A stretch of 64,000 bases of DNA from Pontederia crassipes (taxonomy: Eukaryota > Streptophyta > Magnoliopsida > Commelinales > Pontederiaceae). Shown here in pieces: positions 43,865-53,729 of the stretch; the stretch's first letter is position 1; each line of letters starts with the position of its first letter. A program made the translations under genes and the position numbers. The stretch is from assembly GCA_030549335.1 (NCBI GenBank), contig CM060192.1, positions 25,238,157 through 25,302,156 of the forward strand, in the 5' to 3' direction. A model generated the notes under the pieces. It was not told where the DNA came from, made no database searches, and was given only the letters and a program-made list of their open reading frames with translations.

Positions 43865-44161
43865 GTTGCCACCCCACGCTCGAGGCGTGGTGCTAGATTT
43901 TGGGAAGCTTGAAATATTTATTGAGTAAATAGGAATGATTACAACGCATCGGGGGAGCACTAGCAGGTCTCCCTATACCGTAGGCTCGGGTGGTAGATAT
44001 GAGATGTGTGATGTAGAGAACAAGCCAAGGGTGTGCACTTTTTTGGAGTACAAAATTATAAAACTGTCACTATCACACTTGAAAAATAAACTAAGTACAA
44101 AAATGAGTTGAAAAAAGGAAAATACATGGAAGAAAGATAAGTCAGCATGTTTCCTGGGACA
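43865..44161 (-). repeat. TE-B 5' LTR, piece 3 (outer end)
   Basis: After the GTTGC duplication the LTR goes on with CACCCCACGCTCGAGGC and ends TTCCTGGGACA, matching 13506-13809 with an 11-bp gap near the end. TE-H gag resumes directly after it. Confidence 0.88.
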
Positions 44162-44375
44162 TGTGCTGCCCATGTCAAATTGTGGTTAGAACATTGCCTT
44201 TTAGGAGTCTTTCTTAATGGGCTGAAGGAAAAGGCTGATGTGAGGATTCAAAAACCTCAGACAATCTATTAAGCCATGAGTTTGGCTCTCGAGTTTGAGT
44301 CAAAATTGGGTACATATCGCAACATAGAGGAGCCACTAATCCTCTTATTTCTCATTCAGCTAAGTCATTGTAGGC
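44162..44375 (+). pseudogene. TE-H gag, middle part between TE-B and TE-G
   Basis: A single plus frame reads LWLEHCLLGVFLNGLKEKAD, RIQKPQTIY, stop, AMSLALEFESKLGTYR. This is the gag segment that follows the FWRELVSVL part at 13156-13230, so TE-B sits between two halves of one gene. The last bases before TE-G are TAGGC. Confidence 0.78.
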
Positions 44376-44658
44376 TGTTGGAGCAAAGTTTTGATACCCT
44401 ATATAATTATATTTTGATGATATAAACTTCGAAAGATTAGAGTTATATTTAAAATGCCAAAGAAAGTTTAAATAGAAATGATTTGTTCCATGCATTAAAC
44501 ATTTGATTAATATTTGTTTATGTTTCCAAGAGATTTACATTAATTGATAAATATAAAAGTTATTGATAATTCTCTTATCTTTGTAGAGAATTAAATATCA
44601 TCTCATTTGGATGTTGGTATGAAAAGTTATGTATAAAAAAAAGTAAAAGTCTAAAATA

Positions 44659-45383
44659 CAATGTTTTTATAACCGGACCGGCGATCGGATCGGGCTTCTT
44701 ACTAGGTCGCGGTTGGACCGATCCGATCGGGTTCGTCCAGATTGAATTGGATTTTATTAAAATAATATTATTTATAATAATTATAAAGATATAATATAAA
44801 TTATATGAATATTGTATTAATAACCTATTAATAATGTTAAAAATTAATATAACATACTTTTTATTTATTAAAATTTTTAACAATGATTAACATATAAATA
44901 TAAATAGATCATTATTAATTTAATATCCATTATTTATTGATGATAGATGCTATATTAATAAATTTCATCTTAAATTATTGTTATTTCTCTTTTTATTTAA
45001 CACTTTCCTTTTTCTTTTCTTTATTTATGCCCTTTATAATTTTTCATTTTAATGTTATTCAATTTTAAATACTTACCTTGTTTATTTCAATTTCTATTTA
45101 ATTTTAGACATGTCATATTCTCTACTTTTTTAACCTTTGTTATATTTCTTTTCTTATTCCTTTTTTAACTTTCCTTTTTTATCATTTTTTTAATTTTATT
45201 CTTCAAAATCTACATTGAACCGGGTTGAACCGGTCCAACCAGCCCTATTCAACTGCCCGGTTCAACCAGTTTTTCTCGGTTCAATGCTAAAAATAGTTTT
45301 AACATCAAACCGAACCAGATTTTCGGCCGGTTCGTGGTTGAACCGGTTGAATCGGCTGGCTCGGTCCGATTTTGATAACATTG
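44659..45383. mobile_element. TE-L: hAT-like non-autonomous element in the TE-G 5' LTR
   Basis: Ends CAATGTTTTTATAACCGGACC and the complement of CAATGTTATCAAAATCGGACC form imperfect inverted repeats of about 20 bp; both subterminal regions are rich in CCGGTT and CGGACCG words, the centre is AT-rich. The flanks CTAAAATA (44651-44658) and CTAAAATG (45384-45391) are an 8-bp duplication with one change, and the 3' LTR shows the empty site CTAAAATG at about 54007. No transposase. Confidence 0.8.
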
Positions 45384-45668
45384 CTAAAATGTTTTATTTG
45401 AAATGAACAATTTTGTATACTGAACTTTGAATCTATATTTGACTATGATCTAATTATATTTTGAATAAATGATGAAACAAGGTTGTAGAGCATTCTGTTA
45501 TCTTTCCATAGAATAAAAAAACATCTAATTTGGATAACTGTGCAAAAAGTTATGCTTAAAATAGTACAGGATAGTCGACCAGACAGCTCGCAGAATGCAC
45601 TATAACGATCATATTTTGGCCTCAAAATTAGGAAACAAACCCCAAGGACTAAATGGAGTTAAGAAGGA

Positions 45669-45676
45669 TATAAAAG
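45669..45676 (+). promoter_or_regulatory. TE-G LTR TATA box
   Basis: TATAAAAG in both LTRs (also 54292-54299). Likely core promoter. Confidence 0.6.
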
Positions 45677-46258
45677 ACAAAGGCGTAGGAATGATCAAAA
45701 CATCCAAGAAAAAGTAGGAAGAATATTTGAGAAGTCCATTTGAGCTCCAAGTTGCAAATCTTTCAATTCTTTCTCTCTTACTCTTGTGTGAGGCTTCAAA
45801 TTGTAAAAGAGAGATTGTGGAGTGTTCTTATGATATTTTAATGGTTTTTTAGCTCTTGAGTGAAAGGAGGTTGTGTCTTACCTCTTGAGCGAGGAAAACA
45901 CGAGCGAAAGCCTACGAGTGAAAGAGGTGTATCTTATCTCTTGAAAAGGAAAAAAGGCAAGAGTTGTAAAGGGTTTCTTCCTTGCGCCATTTGGAACGAA
46001 GGAAGAGTGCTTACTAGAATCTCTAACGGTCTCGAGGTCGAGAAGTCGGAGTGGGGACGTAGGCCAAAGTATGACTGGACCTCGTCAACAAATCGCCTTA
46101 CCTTCTTGTGTTTGTATTTTTCTCTCCTTCTTCTTCCTATTTTATTATGCATGTGATATGATTTTTTTTTATGTTGGTTTGAATATTAATGAATCGATTT
46201 TAAGCTTCCGTGATGATTTTTATAAAATTGGTATTTTTTTTTATTTAGCACTAATTCA

Positions 46259-46291
46259 CCCCCCCCCCCACCCCCCACCCCCACCCACCCC
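46259..46291 (+). repeat. C-rich run near the TE-G 5' LTR end
   Basis: Runs of C broken by single A, 23 bases before the LTR end. The 3' LTR has an uninterrupted C21 at the same place (55881-55901). Confidence 0.9.
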
Positions 46292-46316
46292 TCTTGGTGC
46301 CTTGTGATCTTACAAT

Positions 46317-46328
46317 TGGTATCAGAGC
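46317..46328 (+). other. TE-G primer-binding site (initiator Met-tRNA type)
   Basis: TGGTATCAGAGC, two bases after the LTR end, the standard plant Copia primer site. Confidence 0.9.
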
Positions 46329-46974
46329 AAGACTGTTCTCATTTATTTTTTAAGATTTAATGATCTTTTTTAGCATGACACCATTTTTTAGAGAAGGATC
46401 TTCCACTTTTTACCCAGCGAGTTTTGATGACTATTCTTTTTCTTCTTCGAAAATTAGAATGAAAGCATATTTATGTTCAATTGATTTTGATATGTGGGAA
46501 ATTATAGAAAATGGTTTTGAAAAGCCAAAAAAGATTTTGAATGGTGTCTCCATTGATCTTTCCTACTTTGAATATAATGATTTTCAAATTTCACTTTCCA
46601 AAATTGATTCTAAAGCTTGAAATATATTTTATTGTGCTTTGGATTAGGAAAGCTTAAATTTTAATTCTAAATGTTATGCTTCTCTTGAAATTTGGCTAAA
46701 GTTACTATTTAGATATAAAGGCAAGGAAAATGAAAGATATGTCACATCGGATGAAGGTGAAGAAAACATTGTCAATTCTACATTAACAACATCCGATCCA
46801 GATTTTGATCTATGCTTAATGACAAAAAGTGAGGAAGACGAGGTAACATCAAACTCCTCTTATTGTTCTACATCTACTAACAATGATGATGTTGATAACG
46901 CTTTTGATGTTCATAAAGAATTTGCTTCTCTTATTCAAAAGCATCTTTCTCTCAATAAGAAAAAGAAAACTTTA

Positions 46975-47757
46975 CAACAACAACAACAACAAAGCCTTAT
47001 CCCACTAGGTGGGGTCGGCTACATGGATCATACGACGCCATTCCGCTCTATTAGTAACCAAACCTTTCGGTATATTATTCACCAATAGATCTTGCTCTAT
47101 TAGTTCGCCAAGTGTCCGCCTTGGCCTCCCTCTCCCTCTTTTAATCGGACTCCAAATTATTTGATCTACTCTTCTTACTGGCGCATCTAATGGTCTTCTT
47201 TGAACATGACCAAACCATCTCAAACGATTCTCTACCATTTTCTCACTAATAGGAGCCACTCCGACTCGTTCACGTATATGGTCATTCCTAATCTTATCTA
47301 ATCTTGTATGACCACACATCCATCTCAACATCCTCATTTCGGCTACCCCCACTTTACGTTCATGTTGTCCCTTCATAGCCCAACATTCACTACCATATAA
47401 CACTGCTGGCCTTATAGCAGTACGATAGAATTTTCCTTTAACTTTATTGGGTACTTTTCTAACACAAAGAACTCCAGTGGCTTTCCTCCACTTACACCAA
47501 CCAGCTTGAATTCTATGATTAACATCGTCATCAATCTCATCATCTTGTCTTACAATTGATCCCAAATATTTAAACTTTGTCACTTGAGGAATTATATCCT
47601 CCCCTAGCCTAACTTTCAAATCGTCTCTAAGTTGTTTATTTGTGAAATTGCTATGCATATATTCTGTTTTATTCCTACTTAAACGAAAATCCTTTGACTC
47701 CAACGTATTTCTCCATATTTCCAATTTTGTATTAATCTCTTCTCTTGAATCCGCTAA
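46975..47757 (-). mobile_element. TE-F: 5'-truncated RTE LINE copy in TE-G gag
   Basis: Starts with the same (CAA)n tail and matches TE-E from its 3' end (25378) up to CCGCTAA (26160 in TE-E), then breaks off. By hand I count about 11 differences in about 745 compared positions (near 1.5 per cent). The frame 47724-47005 (239 residues) is the C-terminal part of the reverse transcriptase, after the catalytic FADD. No clear target duplication. Confidence 0.93.
47005..47724 (-). pseudogene. TE-F reverse transcriptase C-terminal fragment
   Basis: 239 residues starting at MEIWRNTLESKDF and containing FKYLGSIVRQDD, ECWAMKGQHERKVG and RLRWFGHVQRR. It is uninterrupted, but lacks the endonuclease and the catalytic core because of the 5' truncation. 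Confidence 0.9.
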
Positions 47758-48444
47758 TTAATAAATTATTTTCATATCATGAAAGAAAACTATAATTCTC
47801 TCAAAAAGGAATATGATGCATGCTTAATTCAAATAAATACCTTAAAAAGGAAAAATGATTCTTTTTCATTATCTTGTGCACCTTATGAATCTTTAATAGT
47901 TGAGAATCCAAAATTGATTGTATTGCACGATGAGTTACAAAAGGAAAATATTTCTTCACAAAAACTTTTAGATAAAAAAATTTACTAGTTCTTGAAAAAA
48001 CATTAATAATGTTAACCATCATATTCATGTTATCAAAACTCCTATAAAGAATATTTCTCATGCACCACACAAGAAAATTGATTCAAACAAAAATTTAAAA
48101 AAAACAATTGGATATTATTTGAAATATTCTTATTCTTTGAAACCTAAGCATTTTATGATTATCATTTGAAAAATAAGCTCTCTTATGATAGTTCTCTTGG
48201 TGCTAAAAATTCTCATGTCTCCCATAATGATTTTTTGACTTTTGGATATCATCATAATCACTCCATTAGATCATCTACTATTTGTCATTATTGTAATTCT
48301 CATGGTCATTATTCATTTGAATGTCAAATTAAAAAATCTATCAATATGAGCATGAAATTGATGTGGGTTCCTAAAGGAACCAAAATTAATCATGTGGACC
48401 CAAACAAATTTGGATACCAAAATGCAAATGATTTTTATTTGTAG

Positions 48445-51199
48445 GTGTGGTTCACAAGGAATGAAGAAGAATGCTTCAAGTGAAAACACATACTTTGTGG
48501 TTGTGTGACATGAAAAAAAAAACAACAATAAAGTTGAAATGAGTTGGAGACATAAAAATTTGCAGTAAAAGTATTTTGGTATATGAAAATAAAATTTTGA
48601 ACTCATTTTGATATGATGCAAATCTATGTCTTGAATTTGTCAATTTACTATCAAGATATATGCATAAAGATAATATTTGATTATGATTCTTGTGCATACT
48701 AGAATTATGTTACTCATTTAATTTTGAAAGTGTCTATATTACTCATGTTGCCTAAATATGTTTGATGGGAATATGTCACATGCATAATGATTGATATATT
48801 GACATTTTTGGATTATCTTATTAATTCAATGTGAAAATCTTATTTATGAAAAACAAGGACACTCATATCAATACTAAAATTTGCATGCATGATTCTTCAC
48901 ACTCAAAATATGTTGATTTTGGCATTAAACATGTATAATTGATTTATATGAATATTGTGTACTATTTTGCATCTTAATATTTGTGATTCAATGTGATTAT
49001 ATGATGCCTATGATTTTAAAATATAAAAGAATCATATTTTTATGAGTGAAAAATAATAAATGACGTTGTTTGATTGAAATGTGATACTCTCATACTTTTT
49101 GTTGATGACACTTGATCTTCTAAGATCTTGATATAAGAATTGAATATCTTTCGAATATTTCGAAATGCAAATTTATGAAGAATTTTAAAATTAATATATA
49201 ATATCTTCTTTTGACTTGTAATAATATACTTGCAAAATCTATTTTATTCACATGTCAAAGAAAGAGAAATATATGTCTATTTTTACCTTTGACATGCTTA
49301 TTATCATGACTATTTCTTGAATTTGGCAAAAGAAAAAGACACATGAAAATATGAATGCTAAGTCTTCTAATCTTGAATAATTCTTGTTTGTCTATAAAGA
49401 AGATTTCAAATTTATATGTTTGGCATAATATTTATATAACTCTTGTGTTATGAGCTTTAGCGCATGAATTTATTATGAATTTTGACTTGTTACACTATAA
49501 CATTTGAGTATACATGATTTTTGACAAATTAATTTGGAATAAGATAATTGATCATATTAGTATGCCACTTGAAAAGCATTCATAGGATATTTAATTGACA
49601 AACTTTATGCTTATGGATATGTTTAAAATAAAACATATCACTAAAGAGATCATTTTTAACTTGCTATATACATCTTTTATCAAAATTGATCTCTATGCTC
49701 ATCTTTGTGAAATATTTTGACATGAATTTTATTTTTTCATATTTCAAATTAAAGTTATTTCCCTTATCCATAATTTGAAATAGTTATTAATATTTTAAGA
49801 AAGTGTAAAAGGCTAAACTTTAAAAATCTTTTTAGTTTCATTTATTGTCATCAGTTTTAATTATTATCTTGTGACAAAGAATGAAAAGGAAAAATGGATT
49901 TGAAGGAGTGCAAATACAAATTTTATGGTAAACGTATTATTTTGAACATAGAAATGAAAATTTGGATATACTTGTGTGTCACAATTATTTGTGTTTTACA
50001 CTTGTCTACTAGTTATCATAATTTGTGTATAAATTTATGATTATTCAAAAGTTAATTTTTTGACATATTTTAATATGTTAAACTTTGGAAATGCCTATGC
50101 TATCTATCATGCTTATTTCTTAAAAATTGTGAGTATGAATACTTATTTGGTCTTTACTACTTATCACATTCGATGCTTTGTGAGTTTGTAATTGAAAGAA
50201 GATAAAGTTTTGAAATTTTAATCAAAATTTGAAAAGCATTTTTTTCATATGTTCCATTTGTAGTTGTCTTTCCATATGGAATATTAGCTATATAATTAAT
50301 GTGCATAAATTTATGTGGTCATAACTTGTTATCATTTGAGTATTCCGATATCATATGACATTTGATCATCAAATTTAGAATGATGCTTAAATGATATCTC
50401 TCTTACACAAATGAAAATATATATGTGTATTCACATTTGAGATTCTTATGTCATACTATAAAATATATTAATTATTTGACTTACATGTGCATGAATCTAC
50501 ATTTCCATATTTTACAAAACTATTTTATCATATCTTGACATGACTCTTATACTTTAGGCTTAAAATCTTCATGTTATGAAAATCAAGCTTTGACTTCTCA
50601 TTCATAATATTATAGTGTTGTTGGTTCTCTGAAAGAAAAAAGAAAGATATAAAGAAATAAACAAAGAATGAAAATTAGTTATAATGATAGGGGGAGCTTG
50701 TTCAAAAGTTTGTAATATTATTTTCTCAATTCACTTGTTATCCTTAATGTCAAATGTTACTTGATATTATTCAATTAAATTTGATATATCATTGTTGTCT
50801 CAAAGTTTTATGCAATTTTTTATTCCTTATATAATTTCTTGAGACGTGATATTCATTTGATTTTATATTTTGCTATTACAAATTAGTCACGACCTTAGGG
50901 GGGGTTATTTTTTCATATCGCATATATTATGCATAAAACAATTCTTATAGATGTAATAAAAGAATAAAAATTATTTTAATCTCTCTTATGACACTTTACA
51001 TATTGTATCTTATATGACAAACGGGAGAGAATAAAAATTTTAAGAAGATGACATGATTAAGGGGTAGTTACATATTGTATCTTATATTGTTTCTTATATG
51101 CTTTATGTGCAAACTACTTTTTGATAAAACAAAAGGGGGACAAATATAGGAGAAATATGATAAGAACATAAGAGAAATTTATTTAGGAGAAATATATAT
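48445..51199 (+). other. TE-G internal noncoding DNA, part 1
   Basis: About 2.75 kb, very AT-rich, no frame above 75 residues with content I can name. I looked for Copia pol motifs (protease, integrase, reverse transcriptase) and saw none. A target duplication TATAT of TE-M is at the right end. Confidence 0.6.
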
Positions 51200-53536
51200 T
51201 GTAACGCCTCCAAAATCGACCCTCCTGCCACGTGGGCAGTCAAGTTGGCCCTAAGCGCGCTACACTTCCTACTACAATATTAACCATAATATGACCTTGG
51301 CCATTCAACAATTTGTATATGTGGCATCAAATATAATAATAGAATAACCATGACACTATTGCGGAAGAGTGAATATCAGAATATCAAAAGACACTAGTAC
51401 TTAATGCAGTTCATAAAGAAGAACGAAACGGTCATAAGTTCAACTCCAGAAAAGGGCAGACATAATGTCGTTGGAATGCAAAGGCCAATTATTCAACTGT
51501 TAAATTAAAAGAACTGGATGTTTGAGATAAGCAAGTCATGTGCAATTGTCCTCAAGCTCTACGTCCTCCAACGCCTTATCAAGTTGAATTCTCACCTGCA
51601 AAATCTCAATGCAGGGGAATGGAATACCCATGAGTGAAAATGCCCAGTACAATAAAATCATAGACATAATCCAATGATATTTGTATCATACATGAGTAAA
51701 CAATAAGTAACATGTTTTGAATTTCTATGCTTTGATTGAAATAAGTAAATCATGCTTCATCACATCAATATATGTACTATATTCTTTACCATGACTACAC
51801 CTTGTCTCTATTATGCCTTGCCTTGTACTTTACTGATCAATGCATTATCTTTACCATACTATGTTCTGTGCTTTATGACACCATATTCTGTACTTCACAT
51901 TACCATACTTTACTATATATTTCTTTATTGTGAGTTACACTACGTCTTTTACATTACTATGATGTCCTTAGAGTTAGTTGTCCTATACGAGCTCGACTTT
52001 ATTATGTTGGGATGACAGAGGTGCCTCTGTAAGTTTGTAAAGCCAGAATGCCCACGATAGGGAAGGTGTAATGCCAATGCATACCCTATTCAGAATACAG
52101 GTGGGAGAGGACCTTTATCTCAGAAATAGTTTAAGACCAGTAGGTTCGATGTCTCCTCGGCCAAGCTACATGTCCCTCTCGCTCAGTACTATGAAATTAT
52201 ACTTCTTGGGGAAGGAGTGTGTCAATGCATCACCCTTCTTCGAGACACATGTGGGAGAGGACTTGTGTCCCAGGAATAGTGGTCATCTAAGATTAGTAGG
52301 TTCGTTGTCTCCTCAGCTTAGCTATCTGTCCCTCTCTACACAATGCTATACTATTTGCTCTATACTTTGGGGTGGCACATAGCAATCTCATAGTTTCATC
52401 TTTTCTTTACTTCTTGTTAAACATCTGTGGAGTTTAGAAAATCATAGATCAATCCCTCTCTTCTGAAGTAATAGCATTACATTGGATCTCTGTGTTCATT
52501 ATACCAAATACCGACCCTTCCATCAAGGTGAGGAAAGGCCCATTTTAGTCTTTAGAGTCTTAGACAGAACCTATCGAAAATAGGGCCCAACTTATGAAAG
52601 ATCCGGCTCAAACGAAAAATCCACCATTCTATTTGACAGAACCCGGGCCGAGTTGTGGAGGACCCGGGTCGGCTTGTTGTCGGAGAATTAATGCGCATGA
52701 CCCGGTCCGAGTCGAGATCTGACTCAGTCGAGTTATGGGTTGTGCACCAGTCACCACCCCGGTCGAGCTCACGCTCGATGCGGGCGACTAATCGATGAGA
52801 CCCGGGCCCAGTTGGGGATCCGACTCGGTCGGGTCGATATTCAAGGGTCGCACGATCATCTCGACACGACAACTCGGTCCGAGTCCTTTGAGACCCGGGC
52901 TACGTCATCAATAACCCGGGTCGAGTTCCTGGTGCGCGAAATCGTGCCATCTTTTCTCTCTTTTCCGGCCAACCTCTGGTCGTCGGATTGGGATGGTTAC
53001 AATACGAAACATGAAGATCTCTATTTCTAGATCAAGACGGCATCATTATATCATCAAATGGTTAGTAATTTATCATCTAGGGGATTTTGACATTCTAAGG
53101 TACCTTTCAACGATCGATTGGTTTGTCGGTGTCATGTTCTTTATTTTCTCCGACTCCAGTCGGTCTCGGTCGGTGAGGATGGGTGCTTGATCTTCATGTG
53201 CACTCCAGGGGGTGCAGCCGTGCGTCAGAAGATCATCTGCTAGTCGCTCCTCGGCTCTGTTCGATGTGCGCCACTCGCCGGAGGAAAAGAAGAAGGAGCA
53301 GAGGGAGAGGAGGTGGCGGCCGGTCAGGGTTTCCAAGGGGGCGCGAAGGCTCCCCCTAGCATCCCCTTTATAGCCTCGGCCGGCCCCGAGTCTGAGACGC
53401 AATCAGGGAAGGAGATTCCTCCCTCTGCCAGCTATTTGGTTTTCTTTTTTTTAATTTCGTTTGAATTCCTTCCTTTTTTTGTAAGGGAGTTTGATTTTCA
53501 AAACCTTTCCTTGTATGAAGTTTGTGAGGCGTTACA
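51200..53536 (-). mobile_element. TE-M: solo LTR of a large gypsy-type element inside TE-G
   Basis: Begins TGTAACGCCTC and ends GAGGCGTTACA, an 11-bp perfect terminal inverted repeat, and is flanked by TATAT on both sides (51195-51199 and 53537-53541). There is no coding region, primer site or second copy, so it is most simply a solo LTR of 2.34 kb. A TATA box in minus orientation (TATAAAGGGG at 53363-53372) suggests that orientation. The GC-rich part at 52620-52930 has several ACCCGGG words. The TGTAACGCC start is common in Tekay/Del-type LTRs. Confidence 0.75.
52076..52370. repeat. 148-bp tandem duplication within TE-M
   Basis: Unit 1 (52076-52223) and unit 2 (from 52224) share AATGCAT, GTGGGAGAGGAC, TAGTAGGTTCG-type and TGTCTCCTC blocks in the same order. 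Confidence 0.7.
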
Positions 53537-53715
53537 TATATAATCCCTGATTTATTACATGAATCTCGTGAATATAACTTTACATGAAATATAATTAAGG
53601 CATGTGCATATTCATAATTGTAAGGAAAACTTAGTTTTAGGGGGGGTAAAATTGACTTTAATATTTTTTACTTTCTAACTCATATACTTTTCATATTTCT
53701 TAGTTTGTATTCATC
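53537..53715 (+). other. TE-G internal noncoding DNA, part 2
   Basis: AT-rich, continues the internal domain after TE-M; a G-rich GTTTTAGGGGGGG-type run at 53633-53647. No frame. Confidence 0.5.
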
Positions 53716-53729
53716 AAAAAGGGAGAGAT
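53716..53729 (+). other. TE-G polypurine tract
   Basis: AAAAAGGGAGAGAT directly before the 3' LTR start. Confidence 0.75.

Larger units (their letters stand above)
13280..44161 (-). mobile_element. TE-B: chromodomain Ty3/gypsy element, minus strand, LTR split by TE-C and TE-D
   Basis: Own sequence is about 5.6 kb once the inserts are left out. The left LTR (3' LTR of the element) is 13280-13809. Integrase with chromodomain, RNase H, reverse transcriptase, protease and gag follow on the minus strand to 18394. The right LTR survives in three pieces: 18379-18507, 32135-32203 and 43865-44161. The chromodomain makes it a chromovirus; gag and knuckle resemble the Galadriel lineage, which I hold only loosely. 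The flanking bases (TGGTG left, TGTGC right) give no clean target duplication. Confidence 0.88.
44376..46314 (+). repeat. TE-G 5' LTR (with TE-L inside)
   Basis: About 1.2 kb of own sequence once TE-L is left out. TATA box at 45669-45676 and a C-rich run at 46259-46291 near the end. Confidence 0.9.
46360..48444 (+). pseudogene. TE-G gag (SIRE-like Copia), split by TE-F
   Basis: The N-terminal frame (46360-46620) holds FDDYSFSSSKIRMKAYLCSI, the slot where most SIRE-type gags have YxxWKxxM, then DFDMWEIIENG. A TGA follows; YCALD can still be read. An internal deletion removes much of the capsid core. After 46750 come an acidic serine-rich stretch and FDVHKEFASLIQKHLSLNKK, where TE-F is inserted. 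Beyond TE-F a coiled-coil-like frame (47779-47988) follows, then in 48166-48444 the knuckle CHYCNSHGHYSFEC (C-x2-C-x4-H-x4-C) and MWVPKGTK, the normal end of SIRE-type gag. Confidence 0.8.

Noticed and set aside
13273..44168. Target duplication of TE-B
   Set aside because: The flanking 5-mers are TGGTG and TGTGC. Shifting the border gives GCTG on both sides but at unequal distance, so no clean duplication can be claimed.
52740..53543. Frames of 65-109 residues in the GC-rich part of TE-M
   Set aside because: They overlap on both strands in a CG-rich LTR without recognisable domains.
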